Shown here in pieces: positions 51,928 through 61,899 of a stretch of 64,000 bases of DNA (the stretch's first letter is position 1; the number at the start of each line of letters is the position of its first letter). The notes beneath the pieces were generated by a model. The model was not told where the DNA came from. It searched no databases and was given only the letters and a program-made list of their open reading frames with translations. Origin of the DNA: an uncultured Bacteroidales bacterium. Lineage in GTDB: Bacteria; Bacteroidota; Bacteroidia; Bacteroidales; P3. Position numbers and translations under genes: made by a program. The DNA is taken from positions 1 to 64,000 of the forward strand of contig CALUHJ010000004.1 in NCBI GenBank assembly GCA_944320415.1, in the 5' to 3' direction.

Positions 51928-52740
51928 ATGAACTTATATGAGAATCTAAGAAAAAAAAACAGCAATTTCTTTCTGATGGCCGGTCCTTGCGTCATTGAAA
52001 ATGAGCAAATGCCTTTCGAGATTGCAAAAGAACTTGTAAATATGTGCCATCATCTTGGTATTGAATTTATTTTCAAGGCTTCATATCGCAAGGCCAATCG
52101 TTCAAGACTTGATTCTTTTACCGGAATAGGAGATGAAAAAGCATTAAAACTGCTTGCCGAGGTAAGAGAACGGTTTTCAGTTCCTGTCGTTACCGACATA
52201 CATTCAAGATATGAAGCGGATATGGCTGCCGATTATGTGGATGTCATACAGATTCCGGCATTTCTGTGCAGACAAACGGACTTACTTGTTGCAGCTGCTA
52301 AAACGGACAAAATAATCAACATAAAGAAAGGTCAGTTTCTTTCCGCTCACGCCATGCGGTTTGCTTTGGACAAGGTTCTTTCCTGCGGAAACGACAAAGT
52401 TTTGTTGACCGAGAGAGGCAACATGTTCGGTTATCAGGATTTAATAGTCGATTTCAGAAATATTCCCATAATGCAGTCTTTTGATGTTCCCGTAATAGTT
52501 GATGTTACACATTCACTGCAACAGCCTAACCAGTCTTCAGGTGTAAGCGGAGGACTTCCACAAATGATAGGAACGATTGCAAAGGCTGCAATTGCCACAG
52601 GCTGTGACGGAATCTTTATGGAAACACATCCGAATCCTTCTCTTGCAAAAAGCGATGGTGCAAACATGATACCTCTATGTGAGGTAGAAGAACTGCTCAA
52701 AACCCTGGTAAAGATAAGAAGCGCTATAACAAAAAAATAG
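51928..52740 (+). CDS. kdsA: 3-deoxy-8-phosphooctulonate synthase
   Basis: A 270-residue enzyme with MAGPCVIEN, FKASYRKANRSRLDSFTG, DVIQIPAFLCRQTDLL, IKKGQFLSAHAM and DVTHSLQQPNQSSGVSGG. It condenses arabinose-5-phosphate with phosphoenolpyruvate. Cys21 in AGPC marks the metal-dependent class, where E. coli KdsA has Asn. It stands alone, followed by a perfect 28-base palindrome that separates it from the convergent regulator gene. Confidence 0.95.
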   Translation: MNLYENLRKKNSNFFLMAGPCVIENEQMPFEIAKELVNMCHHLGIEFIFKASYRKANRSRLDSFTGIGDEKALKLLAEVRERFSVPVVTDIHSRYEADMAADYVDVIQIPAFLCRQTDLLVAAAKTDKIINIKKGQFLSAHAMRFALDKVLSCGNDKVLLTERGNMFGYQDLIVDFRNIPIMQSFDVPVIVDVTHSLQQPNQSSGVSGGLPQMIGTIAKAAIATGCDGIFMETHPNPSLAKSDGANMIPLCEVEELLKTLVKIRSAITKK

Positions 52741-52767
52741 GATGGAAAAACCTAGGTTTTTCCATCC
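52740..52767. terminator. Perfect 28-base palindrome between kdsA and the response regulator gene
   Basis: GGATGGAAAAACC (52740-52752) and its complement (52755-52767) flank TA. It overlaps the last base of kdsA and lies between convergent genes; it lacks a T run. Confidence 0.65.
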
Positions 52768-52792
52768 TGTAAATATAGGTTATCAACACATC

Positions 52793-53506
52793 CTATTCCA
52801 CTTCGTTCTTATAAGCAAGTTTGAATCCTACTCCATGTTGGTTTACTATGTCAACATTAGGATCTCTCCTCAAATATTTTCTCAACTTGGTGATATAAAC
52901 ATCCATGCTTCTTGCATTGAAATACGTGTCATTTTTCCATATTCTTTGCAACACAACACTTCTGTCCACAACCTGATTAGGCATCAAACAAAATGTTTTA
53001 AGCAATTCAGACTCCTTTGAAGTCAATCTCATATCCTCAGGAGTGCCGGTTTCAGGATTGTTGTAGGTCAACATCTGACGATTGTAGTCAAAAACAAAAT
53101 TGGAAAACTTGAAAATATTGTCTTCTGGATTTTCTTCCCTTACACGTCTTGCTATGACGTTTATTCTAAGCATAAGTTCATCCATTGAAAACGGTTTGGT
53201 CAAGTAATCGTCAGCTCCGACTGTAAAGCCTTTAATTTTGTCTTCTTCCTGATTTCTTGCCGTCAAAAATATTATAGGGATGTTCTTGTTTATTTTTTTC
53301 ATTTCCGATGCTGCCGTAAATCCGTCAACAATAGGCATCATCACATCCAAAATACACAAAGTATAATCATCCCCTTTAAACAAACTAATGGCAGACTCGC
53401 CATCACGAGCCAATCTGCAATAATAACCCTTCTGCTCCAAATAAGCCTTCAATATAGGGCCAAGATTAACATCATCCTCTGCCAATAAAATTTTAATCTG
53501 TGTCAT
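52793..53506 (-). CDS. rprY: OmpR-family response regulator, RprY-like
   Basis: A 237-residue regulator with a receiver domain (acidic pair EDD at 10-12, phosphoacceptor Asp54 in CILDVMMP, Lys in YLTKPF) and a C-terminal winged helix (MRLTSKESELLKTFCLMPNQVVDR, in parts; ARSMDVYITKLRKYLRRD). It closely resembles the orphan RprY regulators of Bacteroidales, including NQHGVGFKL at the end. No sensor kinase adjoins; the orphan kinase at 408 is far away. The gene symbol is by resemblance only. Confidence 0.82.
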   Translation of the reverse strand: MTQIKILLAEDDVNLGPILKAYLEQKGYYCRLARDGESAISLFKGDDYTLCILDVMMPIVDGFTAASEMKKINKNIPIIFLTARNQEEDKIKGFTVGADDYLTKPFSMDELMLRINVIARRVREENPEDNIFKFSNFVFDYNRQMLTYNNPETGTPEDMRLTSKESELLKTFCLMPNQVVDRSVVLQRIWKNDTYFNARSMDVYITKLRKYLRRDPNVDIVNQHGVGFKLAYKNEVE

Positions 53507-53596
53507 AACTCATCTCCTTGTTTTTAAAACTCTTCTTAACTACTCAAACAAAAAAACTTAAAAGAACTACACTTTATTGTGTCGCATGTAAAAAAA

Positions 53597-55333
53597 TTAT
53601 TTTACTATTCTAAATATTTTTTTCCACCTTACTTTATCCAGTCCTCCTTTGTCCTTATTCAGAGACAACCAGACAAATGAAGCCTTGCCAACTATATGAT
53701 CCTCAGGAACAAAACCCCAATAACGGCTGTCCGCCGAATTATGTCTGTTGTCACCCATCATCCAATAATAATCCATTTTAAACGTGTACTGACGGGTCAA
53801 TTTACCGTTTATATAGTAATTCACACCCTTACGCTCCAACTTATTACCCTCAAAAATCGTTATTGCCCTCTCATAAAAAAGCAAATTGTCCTCATTCAGC
53901 GTAATAGTCATACCTTTTTCAGGTATTTTAACCGGTCCGTAAAAGTCAACGTTCCAAGCGTATTTGGAAGAATGCGGAAACATGTTCCCATCCGCAAATC
54001 CCTTCATTGTCAAAACCTTTTCTATTTTCTCCACATAAGGCATCTTGCTTACCTTTTGCACCAATTCATTTGACAACGGCAAGGTGGCATAATTTCTTGC
54101 CTTGGCAACCTCTGCACTGTCAACACCGGCCTGTAACATGAAAGATGCCTTGTCATACAAATCAGGATGGAAGAAAACCTTGCAAGGAATCTTATAATTC
54201 TTGTCTATGTTCGTCCCATAAACCATGCCGTTATGTTTCAAAGGCTCTATCTCCAAAACGTAAGGATTGTTCATGAATGCCTCTATCTGCTGTTTTGTAA
54301 GATCAATATAATAGAAATAATACATCATACTCATGTCCTCTTTGGACACTCCTATGTTCAACAGTTCCTTTTCATTTAAGGAATTGCCATCTTTGGTAAT
54401 TATCTTGCATGTCAACTGGGCATCTTCCGGATTTTCTATCGGTTTGTCATTAATAAGAACCAAACCGTTTTCAACAGAAACCGTCTCACCCGGCAAACCA
54501 ACACATCTTTTTATAAAATTCTCCCTCTTGTCAACCGGTCTTGCAATTATGTCTCCAAATTCAGCCTTGTTTGACCATACTGCATCACGTCCATATCTTC
54601 TCACAAGAGAATAATAACTTTCCGAACTCTGATATACCGTTGAAAGGGTGTCTCCGTCAGGATAATTGAACACCACTGCATCCCCTCTTTTCACCTTGCC
54701 CAAGCCCGGCAAACGATGATAATCCAATTCTATCCAATCCAGGTAGGATTTCATGCCAAGCAAAGGAACGGTATGATGCACCAAAGGAACGGACAAAGGC
54801 GTATTAGGTATCCTCGGACCGTAAGCCAACTTGGAAACAAACAGATAATCTCCCACCAACAACGACTTTTCCATTGAAGAAGTAGGTATGGTATAAGCCT
54901 CAAAAAACATTGTCCTTATGACCGTGGCGGCAACAACCGCAAACAAAATGGCATCAACCCATTCTCTGACGGCAGAAGCCTTGTATGGCGGCAAATCCTT
55001 CGGATTGGTATATTTCTCTTTTTTAGAAAATCCCAACAATGGCAAAAACACAAAAGGAAATATAATGGACAAAAGCTGATACCACAGATTGTTTTTTCTG
55101 AAACATTTGTCCACCTCGACAATCATGAGCATCACCACGAATACATTGATGAAAGGTATCAGACAATATATGAACCACCAGAATTTCTTGTCTATTATTC
55201 TGACCCAATACCATATATTGACGAACGGAATCAAAGACAACCACGGTTTCAGTCCCGCTTTCCCGAAAATCTTCCACAAACCGGCAAGGCATAAAACCAA
55301 GGATATCAACAGCAGAATCAAATATATGTCCAT
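53597..55333 (-). CDS. lepB: Signal peptidase I (S26), long form
   Basis: A 578-residue enzyme with three or four N-terminal helices (about 4-18, 25-42, 50-75 and 85-100) ahead of the S26 domain. The catalytic Ser is in [17 protein letters not shown] and the Lys in [14 protein letters not shown], with a C-terminal [19 protein letters not shown] box. A central insertion of about 200 residues between these boxes makes it larger than E. coli LepB; long forms are known in Bacteroidales. It removes signal peptides at the inner membrane. Confidence 0.92.
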   Translation of the reverse strand: MDIYLILLLISLVLCLAGLWKIFGKAGLKPWLSLIPFVNIWYWVRIIDKKFWWFIYCLIPFINVFVVMLMIVEVDKCFRKNNLWYQLLSIIFPFVFLPLLGFSKKEKYTNPKDLPPYKASAVREWVDAILFAVVAATVIRTMFFEAYTIPTSSMEKSLLVGDYLFVSKLAYGPRIPNTPLSVPLVHHTVPLLGMKSYLDWIELDYHRLPGLGKVKRGDAVVFNYPDGDTLSTVYQSSESYYSLVRRYGRDAVWSNKAEFGDIIARPVDKRENFIKRCVGLPGETVSVENGLVLINDKPIENPEDAQLTCKIITKDGNSLNEKELLNIGVSKEDMSMMYYFYYIDLTKQQIEAFMNNPYVLEIEPLKHNGMVYGTNIDKNYKIPCKVFFHPDLYDKASFMLQAGVDSAEVAKARNYATLPLSNELVQKVSKMPYVEKIEKVLTMKGFADGNMFPHSSKYAWNVDFYGPVKIPEKGMTITLNEDNLLFYERAITIFEGNKLERKGVNYYINGKLTRQYTFKMDYYWMMGDNRHNSADSRYWGFVPEDHIVGKASFVWLSLNKDKGGLDKVRWKKIFRIVK

Positions 55334-55404
55334 TGTTTAAATATTATTTCACAATATTACGGAAGTTGTAACGTTTTCAAAACATCATTTATTGCACTTG
55401 AATT

Positions 55405-57168
55405 ATGAAAAAACTTGTTTTTATTTCGATTTTATTTTCCTGCGCATTGCTCTACGCCCAAAAGGACGGTAAAGAAGCGCTTAAAGAGTCAAGCCTGAAA
55501 CTGGCAAATACCATGCAGTTGATTGATTATTTTTACGTGGATGATGCCGATTTAAAAAAAATATCCGAAAAGGGAATAGAGTCAATCCTTAAGGAGCTTG
55601 ACCCCCATTCCGTTTTCATCACCAAGGAGGACGTACAGAAGATGAACGAACCTCTTGTGGGCAACTTCGACGGAATAGGCGTAAGCTTTCAGATTCACAG
55701 CGATACGATACATGTGATTGACGTAATAAGCGGAGGTCCTGCCGAAAAAGTGGGAATGCTTGCAGGAGACAGGATAATAAAGGTTGACGACCTTGCGGCC
55801 GTAGGCGACAGCATCAAAAACGACTGGGTGTTCAAACACCTCAGAGGCAAAAAAGGAAGCAAGGTTAAGGTGACAGCTCTGCGCAAGGGACGCAACGAGC
55901 CGATAGTGTTCGACATAACAAGGGATAAAATCCCTATCAACAGCATAGATACATGGTTCATGATTGACAAAAGCACCGGATACATACGGCTGAACCGTTT
56001 TGCACAAACCTCAAACGAAGAGTTTTCCGAAGCGATATCTGACCTTAAGAAGCAGGGAATGAAGAACCTCATTTTCGATTTGAGAGGCAACGGCGGCGGA
56101 TACCTTAACATTGCCTTTGAAATAAGCGACCAGTTTCTCGACAAGGACAAACTGATTGTATATACCCAAGGCAGCAAATCACCCAAACAGGAACTGAAAT
56201 CCGAAAGGAAGGGAGCGTTCGAGCAGGGTCGTCTTGTGATTCTGGTTGACGAGACCTCGGCATCGGCTTCCGAAATCGTTTCGGGAGCGGTTCAAGACTG
56301 GGACAGGGGTGTACTGGTAGGCAGAAGGACTTTCGGCAAAGGACTCGTACAAAGGCCTTTCGTGCTCCCGGACGGTTCGCAGATAAGACTTACGACATCG
56401 CGTTACTACACTCCGAGCGGAAGATGCATACAAAAGCCTTATGACGAGGGAACGGACTCTTACCTTCAGGATTACGAAAGACGTTACAAACACGGCGAAC
56501 TGCTTAACGCCGATTCCATACATTTTGCAGACTCGCTGAAGTATTCCACAAATGCAGGTCGAGTTGTTTACGGCGGTGGAGGCATAATGCCTGACGTTTT
56601 CATGCCTATTGACACTTCGAGAGCGTCTGACTATTTAATCAACCTGCGTTCAAAAGGGCTGTTCAACACCTTTGCATTGGAATGGGTGGAACAGAACAGG
56701 GAGAGCTTTCTGAAAAAGGCTCCGGATTACGATTCGTTCTCAAAAGAATACGAAAAACTGAACCTGTTGAATGACTTCGAGAAATTCGCAGAGGAAAAAG
56801 GTGTGAGAAAAAACGAAATAAAAAAAGAATGGGTCAATTCCATAGTAATGGATTGCCTAAAGGAAGAGACAAGCGATACTAATGCGGCAAAATACGACAG
56901 TTACAAGGATTATGCCGACTTCCTTCTTTCTGACAATGGAATACTGTCCGAGATAAGGCAAAAGGCAAAAGAGGAGGATGAAAAGACAAGGAAAACCAAT
57001 GCCGTGTCGGACAAATACATTGCCGCCACACTCAAAGCGCTCATAGCACGTAACCTTTACGGAATAAAGTATTACTACATGACGATGCAGGACAACGATG
57101 ATGAACTGCAGAAAGCAATAGAAATCATCAAGGACGAAAAGCTTTACAATTCCATATTGAAGAAATAG
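55405..57168 (+). CDS. S41 C-terminal processing peptidase
   Basis: A 587-residue periplasmic protease with signal peptide MKKLVFISILFSCALLYAQ, a PDZ domain (about 88-165, VGNFDGIGVSFQI, GDRIIKVDDLAA), and the S41 core: NLIFDLRGNGGGYLNIA, the catalytic Ser in DETSASASEIVSG (282-294) and the Lys in RRTFGKGLVQRPF. A helical C-terminal extension of about 190 residues follows. Tail-specific proteases like this trim or turn over envelope proteins. It is followed 22 bases later by palindrome copy 4. Confidence 0.93.
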   Translation: MKKLVFISILFSCALLYAQKDGKEALKESSLKLANTMQLIDYFYVDDADLKKISEKGIESILKELDPHSVFITKEDVQKMNEPLVGNFDGIGVSFQIHSDTIHVIDVISGGPAEKVGMLAGDRIIKVDDLAAVGDSIKNDWVFKHLRGKKGSKVKVTALRKGRNEPIVFDITRDKIPINSIDTWFMIDKSTGYIRLNRFAQTSNEEFSEAISDLKKQGMKNLIFDLRGNGGGYLNIAFEISDQFLDKDKLIVYTQGSKSPKQELKSERKGAFEQGRLVILVDETSASASEIVSGAVQDWDRGVLVGRRTFGKGLVQRPFVLPDGSQIRLTTSRYYTPSGRCIQKPYDEGTDSYLQDYERRYKHGELLNADSIHFADSLKYSTNAGRVVYGGGGIMPDVFMPIDTSRASDYLINLRSKGLFNTFALEWVEQNRESFLKKAPDYDSFSKEYEKLNLLNDFEKFAEEKGVRKNEIKKEWVNSIVMDCLKEETSDTNAAKYDSYKDYADFLLSDNGILSEIRQKAKEEDEKTRKTNAVSDKYIAATLKALIARNLYGIKYYYMTMQDNDDELQKAIEIIKDEKLYNSILKK

Positions 57169-57190
57169 TTCAAGGGAATCAAATCCCGTG

Positions 57191-57255
57191 AAAATGTCTT
57201 CTGAAAAGAAAAAAATGTCTTCTGAATCCGTTTTTTTCTTTTCAGAAGACATTTT
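57191..57255. repeat. 65-base intergenic palindrome, TTTTCTGAAAAG family (copy 4)
   Basis: A perfect 25-base-pair stem (57191-57215 with 57231-57255) around a 15-base loop, same layout as copy 3. The TGTTTTC of copy 3 is TGTCTTC here in both arms, and the loop is the reverse complement of the copy 3 loop with one mismatch. Confidence 0.9.
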
Positions 57256-57285
57256 TTTTAAATCCAAGAACAATCCGTTCACAGG

Positions 57286-57340
57286 TTCAATCGACGTAAT
57301 AACAAGGCTTTTTGTCGATTGAAAGAAGCCTTTTGTCGAT
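57286..57340 (+). promoter_or_regulatory. Candidate operator: GTCGAT repeats ahead of the efflux/LytTR operon
   Basis: TTCAATCGAC (57286-57295) is an inverted copy of GTCGATTGAA (57314-57323), and TTTTGTCGAT occurs twice (ends 57319 and 57340) with a 21-base period, 13 of 16 bases matching over the longer unit. The -7 box is 30 bases downstream. Confidence 0.55.
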
Positions 57341-57369
57341 ATTATTTTCAAAAGGGGCAGTTGCATTTG

Positions 57370-57377
57370 TAGTTTTG
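57370..57377 (+). promoter_or_regulatory. -7 box of the efflux/LytTR operon
   Basis: TAGTTTTG, 26 bases ahead of the ATG at 57403; no -33 box, as in activator-dependent promoters. Confidence 0.55.
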
Positions 57378-57402
57378 CAGTGAACATCAAAACATTTCAC
57401 AT

Positions 57403-58689
57403 ATGCAAAAGCCGAGTTTGATTATCGTCCTGTTCATTTGTCTTTGCACTATGACCAGGGCACAAAACGAAAAATGGGATTTGAACAAATGCATAAGCCA
57501 TGCAAGGGAAAACAACGTCGATGTCATTGCCGCCAGACTGCAAAAGGAAACGAGCAGTGAGGAATACATAAGGTCGAAAGCGGACCTTCTTCCTCAGGTG
57601 GACTTCATCAGCGGGCAGAACTTTTCATATACCAACAGCCAAAACCAGGGTATTTACACCGGTACCTACGGCGTTCAGGCCTCAATGGATTTCACCTTCG
57701 GCAAAAAGCTGAATACCATAAAGCAGAGAAAACTCGAAGACGACATTGCAAGCATAGAACTCGAACAGACCAAGGACAATCTGGAGCTGTCAATCATACA
57801 GGCCTACATAGAGATACTGTATGCCCAGGAAGCGGTCAAAAGCAGCGAATCATCCCTGAATGTTTCAAGGAAACAGCTTGAAAGAGCGGAACAGTTGCTC
57901 AAGTCCGGCAGCATATCCCAAGTGGATTACGCCCTTTTGGAAAGTCAGACATCCAACTACGAATACCAGCTCGTTCAGGCGGAGAACACGCTCAGTCAGA
58001 CCAAACTTAATCTTAAACAGTTGCTGGAATTGCAGCAAGACATAGATATAGAATACATAGACATAAAGGAAGAGGACATTCTTGTCGTAAGTGAAAATGT
58101 GGAAAACATATACAGGAATGCCGTCGGTTTTCTTCCTCAGATTCTTTCTGCCCGAAACAGCATAGAGACTGCCAAACTGGAGTTGAGCAATGCAAAGGCG
58201 GACTTTTTGCCGAGCATTTCGCTTTCGGCGGGAATAAACACCGGCAACAGCACTGCAAACGATATAGGGCTGATGCGTCAGTTGAAAGACGGCTTTTATG
58301 AAAACATAGGTCTCAACATCAGCATTCCCATCTATTCCAAACGAAACAACAGAACCAACCTCAACAAGGCAAAAATCAACATAATGCAAAGCGAGAACCA
58401 AATGCGGAGCGTGGAAAAGCAGGTGTACAAGACAATAGACGAACTGCATCTTGAGCTGCTCAATTACCAAAGCGCATACAAGGCGGCCAAGGTCAACCTC
58501 GAGGCAAGCCAGAAAAGCTATGAGCTTTTGGAGCAGCAATACAACGTAGGCCTGAAAAACACGGTAGAACTGTTGACCGAAAGCAACAATCTGTTTTTAG
58601 CCAAACAGAATCTCTTGCAGACCAAATATCAGGCATTAATCAGAATTCAGTTATTGAAATATTATCAAAATCAGGAAATGGGATTATGA
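57403..58689 (+). CDS. TolC-family outer-membrane efflux protein
   Basis: A 428-residue protein with signal peptide (to about residue 20, TRAQ) and the two long helical repeats of TolC proteins (about 60-215 and 270-420), including the C-terminal VGLKNTVELLTESNNLFLAKQNLLQTKYQAL, in parts. It forms the outer-membrane duct of a tripartite pump. Its stop overlaps the start of the adaptor gene (ATGA). First gene of an operon of six. Confidence 0.93.
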   Translation: MQKPSLIIVLFICLCTMTRAQNEKWDLNKCISHARENNVDVIAARLQKETSSEEYIRSKADLLPQVDFISGQNFSYTNSQNQGIYTGTYGVQASMDFTFGKKLNTIKQRKLEDDIASIELEQTKDNLELSIIQAYIEILYAQEAVKSSESSLNVSRKQLERAEQLLKSGSISQVDYALLESQTSNYEYQLVQAENTLSQTKLNLKQLLELQQDIDIEYIDIKEEDILVVSENVENIYRNAVGFLPQILSARNSIETAKLELSNAKADFLPSISLSAGINTGNSTANDIGLMRQLKDGFYENIGLNISIPIYSKRNNRTNLNKAKINIMQSENQMRSVEKQVYKTIDELHLELLNYQSAYKAAKVNLEASQKSYELLEQQYNVGLKNTVELLTESNNLFLAKQNLLQTKYQALIRIQLLKYYQNQEMGL

Positions 58690-59876
58690 AAAGGAAATTG
58701 ATGAAAAGAATTGTCGCCATTTGTGTTGCGGTGGTTGTTTTGGGAGTTTTGTGCATTTTTTTGTTCAAACCTGAAAAAGGAGGTGAAATAACACTCGAAC
58801 AGACAAAGGCAAGCATTGGCGACATAGGGGTATGCATAACGGCCACAGGTACGATAGAGCCTACCAATCAGGTGGAAGTCGGAACGCAGGTGTCAGGCAA
58901 GATAGCCAAACTTTATGTCGATTACAATTCAAGCGTGAAACAGGGACAGATTCTGGCCGAGTTGGACAAGGAGATTCTGCAGAACGAACTGTACAGCGCC
59001 CAAAGCGCGTTGGAGAGTGCAAGAATAGAATATGAATACCAGCAGAAGAACTACAACCGCAGCAAGGTGCTTTACCAGCAGAAGTTGATAAGCGACAGCG
59101 AATACGACGAGGCGTTGTACAATTATCAAAAATCCAAAACGGAATATGAACGTTCCAAGACGGAACTGTCAAAAGCCAAAACCAATCTTGGTTACGCCAC
59201 GATATACAGCCCGATAGACGGCACCGTAATATCGAAAGCGGTGGAGGAAGGACAGACCGTTGCCGCCAGTTTTTCGACACCGACTCTTTTTACCATTGCT
59301 CAGGATTTGACACAGATGCAGGTGGTTGCCGATGTTGACGAAGCGGACATAGGAGGCGTGCAGGAAGGACAGCGCGTCACATTCAGTGTGGACGCTTACC
59401 CGCGAATGACATTTGAAGGTACGGTAAAACAGGTCAGACTCGAAGGTATAGAAAATTCGAACGTGATAACATACGAAGTGATAATAGATGCTCCGAACGC
59501 CGATTTAAAACTCAAGCCTGGCCTTACGGCGAACGTAAGCATATACACTCAGGAAGCGAATGGCGTACTGACCGTTCCCACAAAGGCATTGAGCTTCACA
59601 CCCGACAAGGAAATAATAGGCAGGAAATATAAAATAAATCCCATACCCGCAAATGAAGCGGGCAGCAAACATGTATGGATTCTGAACGGTAACAGTCTTT
59701 ATGCCAAAAAGGTGGAAGTGGGAATAAGCGGAAACGGTTCATGTCAGATTTTGGCAGGATTGGAAAAAGGCGAGACAATAATAAGCGGTATAAAGTCGAA
59801 GGATATTCCCATGAAGGAGGATGCTGCACAGGGAGCCTTTTCAATGCCTCGTCCGGGCGACAAGAAAAAGAAATAG
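58686..59876 (+). CDS. MacA-type periplasmic adaptor protein
   Basis: A 396-residue membrane-fusion protein with an N-terminal helix (about 8-27), a lipoyl/barrel-sandwich half (GTIEPTNQVEVGTQVSGKIAKLYVDYNSSVKQGQILAELD, in parts), a helical hairpin (about 100-165), a second lipoyl half (LGYATIYSPIDGTVISKAVEEGQTV) and beta-barrel domains. It links the MacB-type ABC transporter to TolC. The preceding gene is TolC and the next two genes are the transporter. Confidence 0.93.
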   Translation: MKRKLMKRIVAICVAVVVLGVLCIFLFKPEKGGEITLEQTKASIGDIGVCITATGTIEPTNQVEVGTQVSGKIAKLYVDYNSSVKQGQILAELDKEILQNELYSAQSALESARIEYEYQQKNYNRSKVLYQQKLISDSEYDEALYNYQKSKTEYERSKTELSKAKTNLGYATIYSPIDGTVISKAVEEGQTVAASFSTPTLFTIAQDLTQMQVVADVDEADIGGVQEGQRVTFSVDAYPRMTFEGTVKQVRLEGIENSNVITYEVIIDAPNADLKLKPGLTANVSIYTQEANGVLTVPTKALSFTPDKEIIGRKYKINPIPANEAGSKHVWILNGNSLYAKKVEVGISGNGSCQILAGLEKGETIISGIKSKDIPMKEDAAQGAFSMPRPGDKKKK

Positions 59877-59879
59877 GTC

Positions 59880-60584
59880 ATGGGAAAGATAATTGAGATA
59901 AGGGATTTAAAGAGGTTTTTCCTTGTAGGCGGAGAAACGGTACAGGCTCTCAAGGGAATAAATTTCTCGATAGAGCAAGGCGAGTTTGTGACCATAATGG
60001 GAAAAAGCGGCTCGGGCAAATCGACATTGCTGAACATTCTCGGCTGCCTGGATGTTCAAAGCGAGGGCGATTATTTTCTCGACGGAGTGGACGTACGTTG
60101 CATGAGCAAGGATGAACGGGCGGTTTTGAGAAACAAAAAGATAGGCTTTGTATTCCAATCCTACAACCTGCTTGCAAAAACCACCTCGATAGAGAACGTG
60201 GAACTGCCGTTGATGTACAACTCTTCATACAACAAGATTCAAAGACGGCAAATGGCCATAAAGGCCTTGGAAATGGTAGGTTTGCAAAACAGGCTATACC
60301 ACAAATCGAATCAAATGTCGGGAGGGCAACAGCAAAGAGTGGCGATAGCAAGAGCTCTGGTAAACAATCCGGTCATAATACTTGCCGATGAAGCCACGGG
60401 AAACCTTGACACAAAAACCTCTTTCGAGATACTGGCCCTGTTTCAGGAACTGCACTCAAAGGGAAGCACCATAGTATTCGTCACGCACAATCCAGAAATA
60501 GCAGATTACAGCACGAGGAACATTGTTCTTCAGGACGGCATCGTGATAGAGGATTCATACAACAAAAACAGAAAAATCATTTAA
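59880..60584 (+). CDS. MacB/LolD-type ABC transporter ATPase
   Basis: The 234-residue ATPase has Walker A GKSGSGKST, Q-loop FVFQSYNLL, signature MSGGQQQRVAIARAL, Walker B VIILADEATGNLD and H-loop FVTHNPEIADY. It powers the MacB-type permease encoded 20 bases downstream. In contrast to E. coli MacB, ATPase and permease are separate proteins. Confidence 0.95.
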   Translation: MGKIIEIRDLKRFFLVGGETVQALKGINFSIEQGEFVTIMGKSGSGKSTLLNILGCLDVQSEGDYFLDGVDVRCMSKDERAVLRNKKIGFVFQSYNLLAKTTSIENVELPLMYNSSYNKIQRRQMAIKALEMVGLQNRLYHKSNQMSGGQQQRVAIARALVNNPVIILADEATGNLDTKTSFEILALFQELHSKGSTIVFVTHNPEIADYSTRNIVLQDGIVIEDSYNKNRKII

Positions 60585-60604
60585 TCAAAAACACGCAAAC
60601 GACA

Positions 60605-61825
60605 ATGGGTAACTTGATTTCCATAGCCTTAAAGGCATTAGGCAACAACAAAATGAGATGTTTTCTGACCATGCTCGGCATAATCATAGGCGTCAGTTCG
60701 GTGATTGTAATGCTTGCAATAGGTCAGGGAAGCAAGGAAAGCATAAAGGAACAGGTGAGTGAAATGGGCAGCAACATGATAATGATTCATCCCGGCAACA
60801 TGAAACGGGGAGGTGTTGCCCAGGATGCTTCTTCAATGCAAAGCCTTAAATTGAAGGATTACGAGAACCTCAAGGAAGAATGCGAATACATATCCGCCAT
60901 AAGCCCGGTGGTAAACAGCAGCGGACAGTTGATTTACGGTGCGAACAATCATCCATGTTCGGTAAACGGATGCAACGAGGATTATCTGGAGATACGAAAA
61001 TACAAGATAAACAGTGGGGAAATGTTCACTCAGGAAGACATAAGGACGGCTGCAAAAGTATGTGTCGTAGGCAAAACCGTAGTGGACAAACTGTTCACCG
61101 ACGGAGAAGACCCCTTGGGAAGAACAATCCGTTTCGGTTCCATACCTCTTACGATAGTAGGAGTACTTGAATCGAAAGGCTACAACAGCATGGGGCAGGA
61201 CCAGGATGACTGCGTCATTGCACCATATACTACCATACAAAAAAGAGTATTGGCCATAACACATCTGCAAAGCATATTCGCTTCCGCCATAAGCGAGGAA
61301 CTGACCGACAAGGCAACGGAAGAAATGACCAAAATACTAAGACGCAATCACAGAATAGAAACGGATGATACGGATTTGGACGATTTTGAGATACGTTCAC
61401 AGGAAGAACTGGCTACAATGATGAGTTCGATGAGTGACATAATGACCATACTTTTGAGTTGCGTTGCAGGCATATCACTGATAGTTGGCGGAATAGGCAT
61501 AATGAACATAATGTATGTCTCGGTAACGGAACGGACCAAAGAGATAGGACTGAGAATGAGCGTAGGAGCAAGAGGGAAGGATATTCTGTTACAGTTTCTG
61601 GTCGAGTCAATAATAATATCCGTTGCAGGCGGAATATTGGGTATTGTATTTGGAATAGCCGTTTCATCATTTCTTGCCATATTCAGCACATGGCGTATTT
61701 CAATATCGGTTTTTTCGATAATAATAAGCTTTTTGGTCTGCAGCATAGTCGGCATATTTTTCGGCTGGTATCCTGCTAAAAAAGCCTCAAGACTGAATCC
61801 GATAGAGGCAATAAGATACGAGTAA
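60605..61825 (+). CDS. MacB-type ABC transporter permease
   Basis: The 406-residue permease has a first helix (about 21-41, CFLTMLGIIIGVSSVIVMLAI), the large periplasmic MacB_PCD domain (about 45-270), and three C-terminal helices including GGIGIMNIMYVSVTERTKEIGLRMSVGARGKDIL in parts. This is the FtsX-like MacB fold that moves periplasmic substrates through MacA and TolC. Likely cargo: peptides, lipids or drugs; not determinable here. Confidence 0.93.
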   Translation: MGNLISIALKALGNNKMRCFLTMLGIIIGVSSVIVMLAIGQGSKESIKEQVSEMGSNMIMIHPGNMKRGGVAQDASSMQSLKLKDYENLKEECEYISAISPVVNSSGQLIYGANNHPCSVNGCNEDYLEIRKYKINSGEMFTQEDIRTAAKVCVVGKTVVDKLFTDGEDPLGRTIRFGSIPLTIVGVLESKGYNSMGQDQDDCVIAPYTTIQKRVLAITHLQSIFASAISEELTDKATEEMTKILRRNHRIETDDTDLDDFEIRSQEELATMMSSMSDIMTILLSCVAGISLIVGGIGIMNIMYVSVTERTKEIGLRMSVGARGKDILLQFLVESIIISVAGGILGIVFGIAVSSFLAIFSTWRISISVFSIIISFLVCSIVGIFFGWYPAKKASRLNPIEAIRYE

Positions 61826-61872
61826 TACAAAACATGAATTTGTACAACAAAAGCAATACGACAAAAATGCAC

Positions 61873-61880
61873 TATATTTG
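61873..61880 (+). promoter_or_regulatory. -7 box ahead of the LytS-like kinase gene
   Basis: TATATTTG, 19 bases ahead of the ATG at 61900; it falls inside the longer frame from 61834. It may give the two-component pair its own promoter. Confidence 0.5.
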
Positions 61881-61899
61881 CAAAACAAATCCTTACGAG

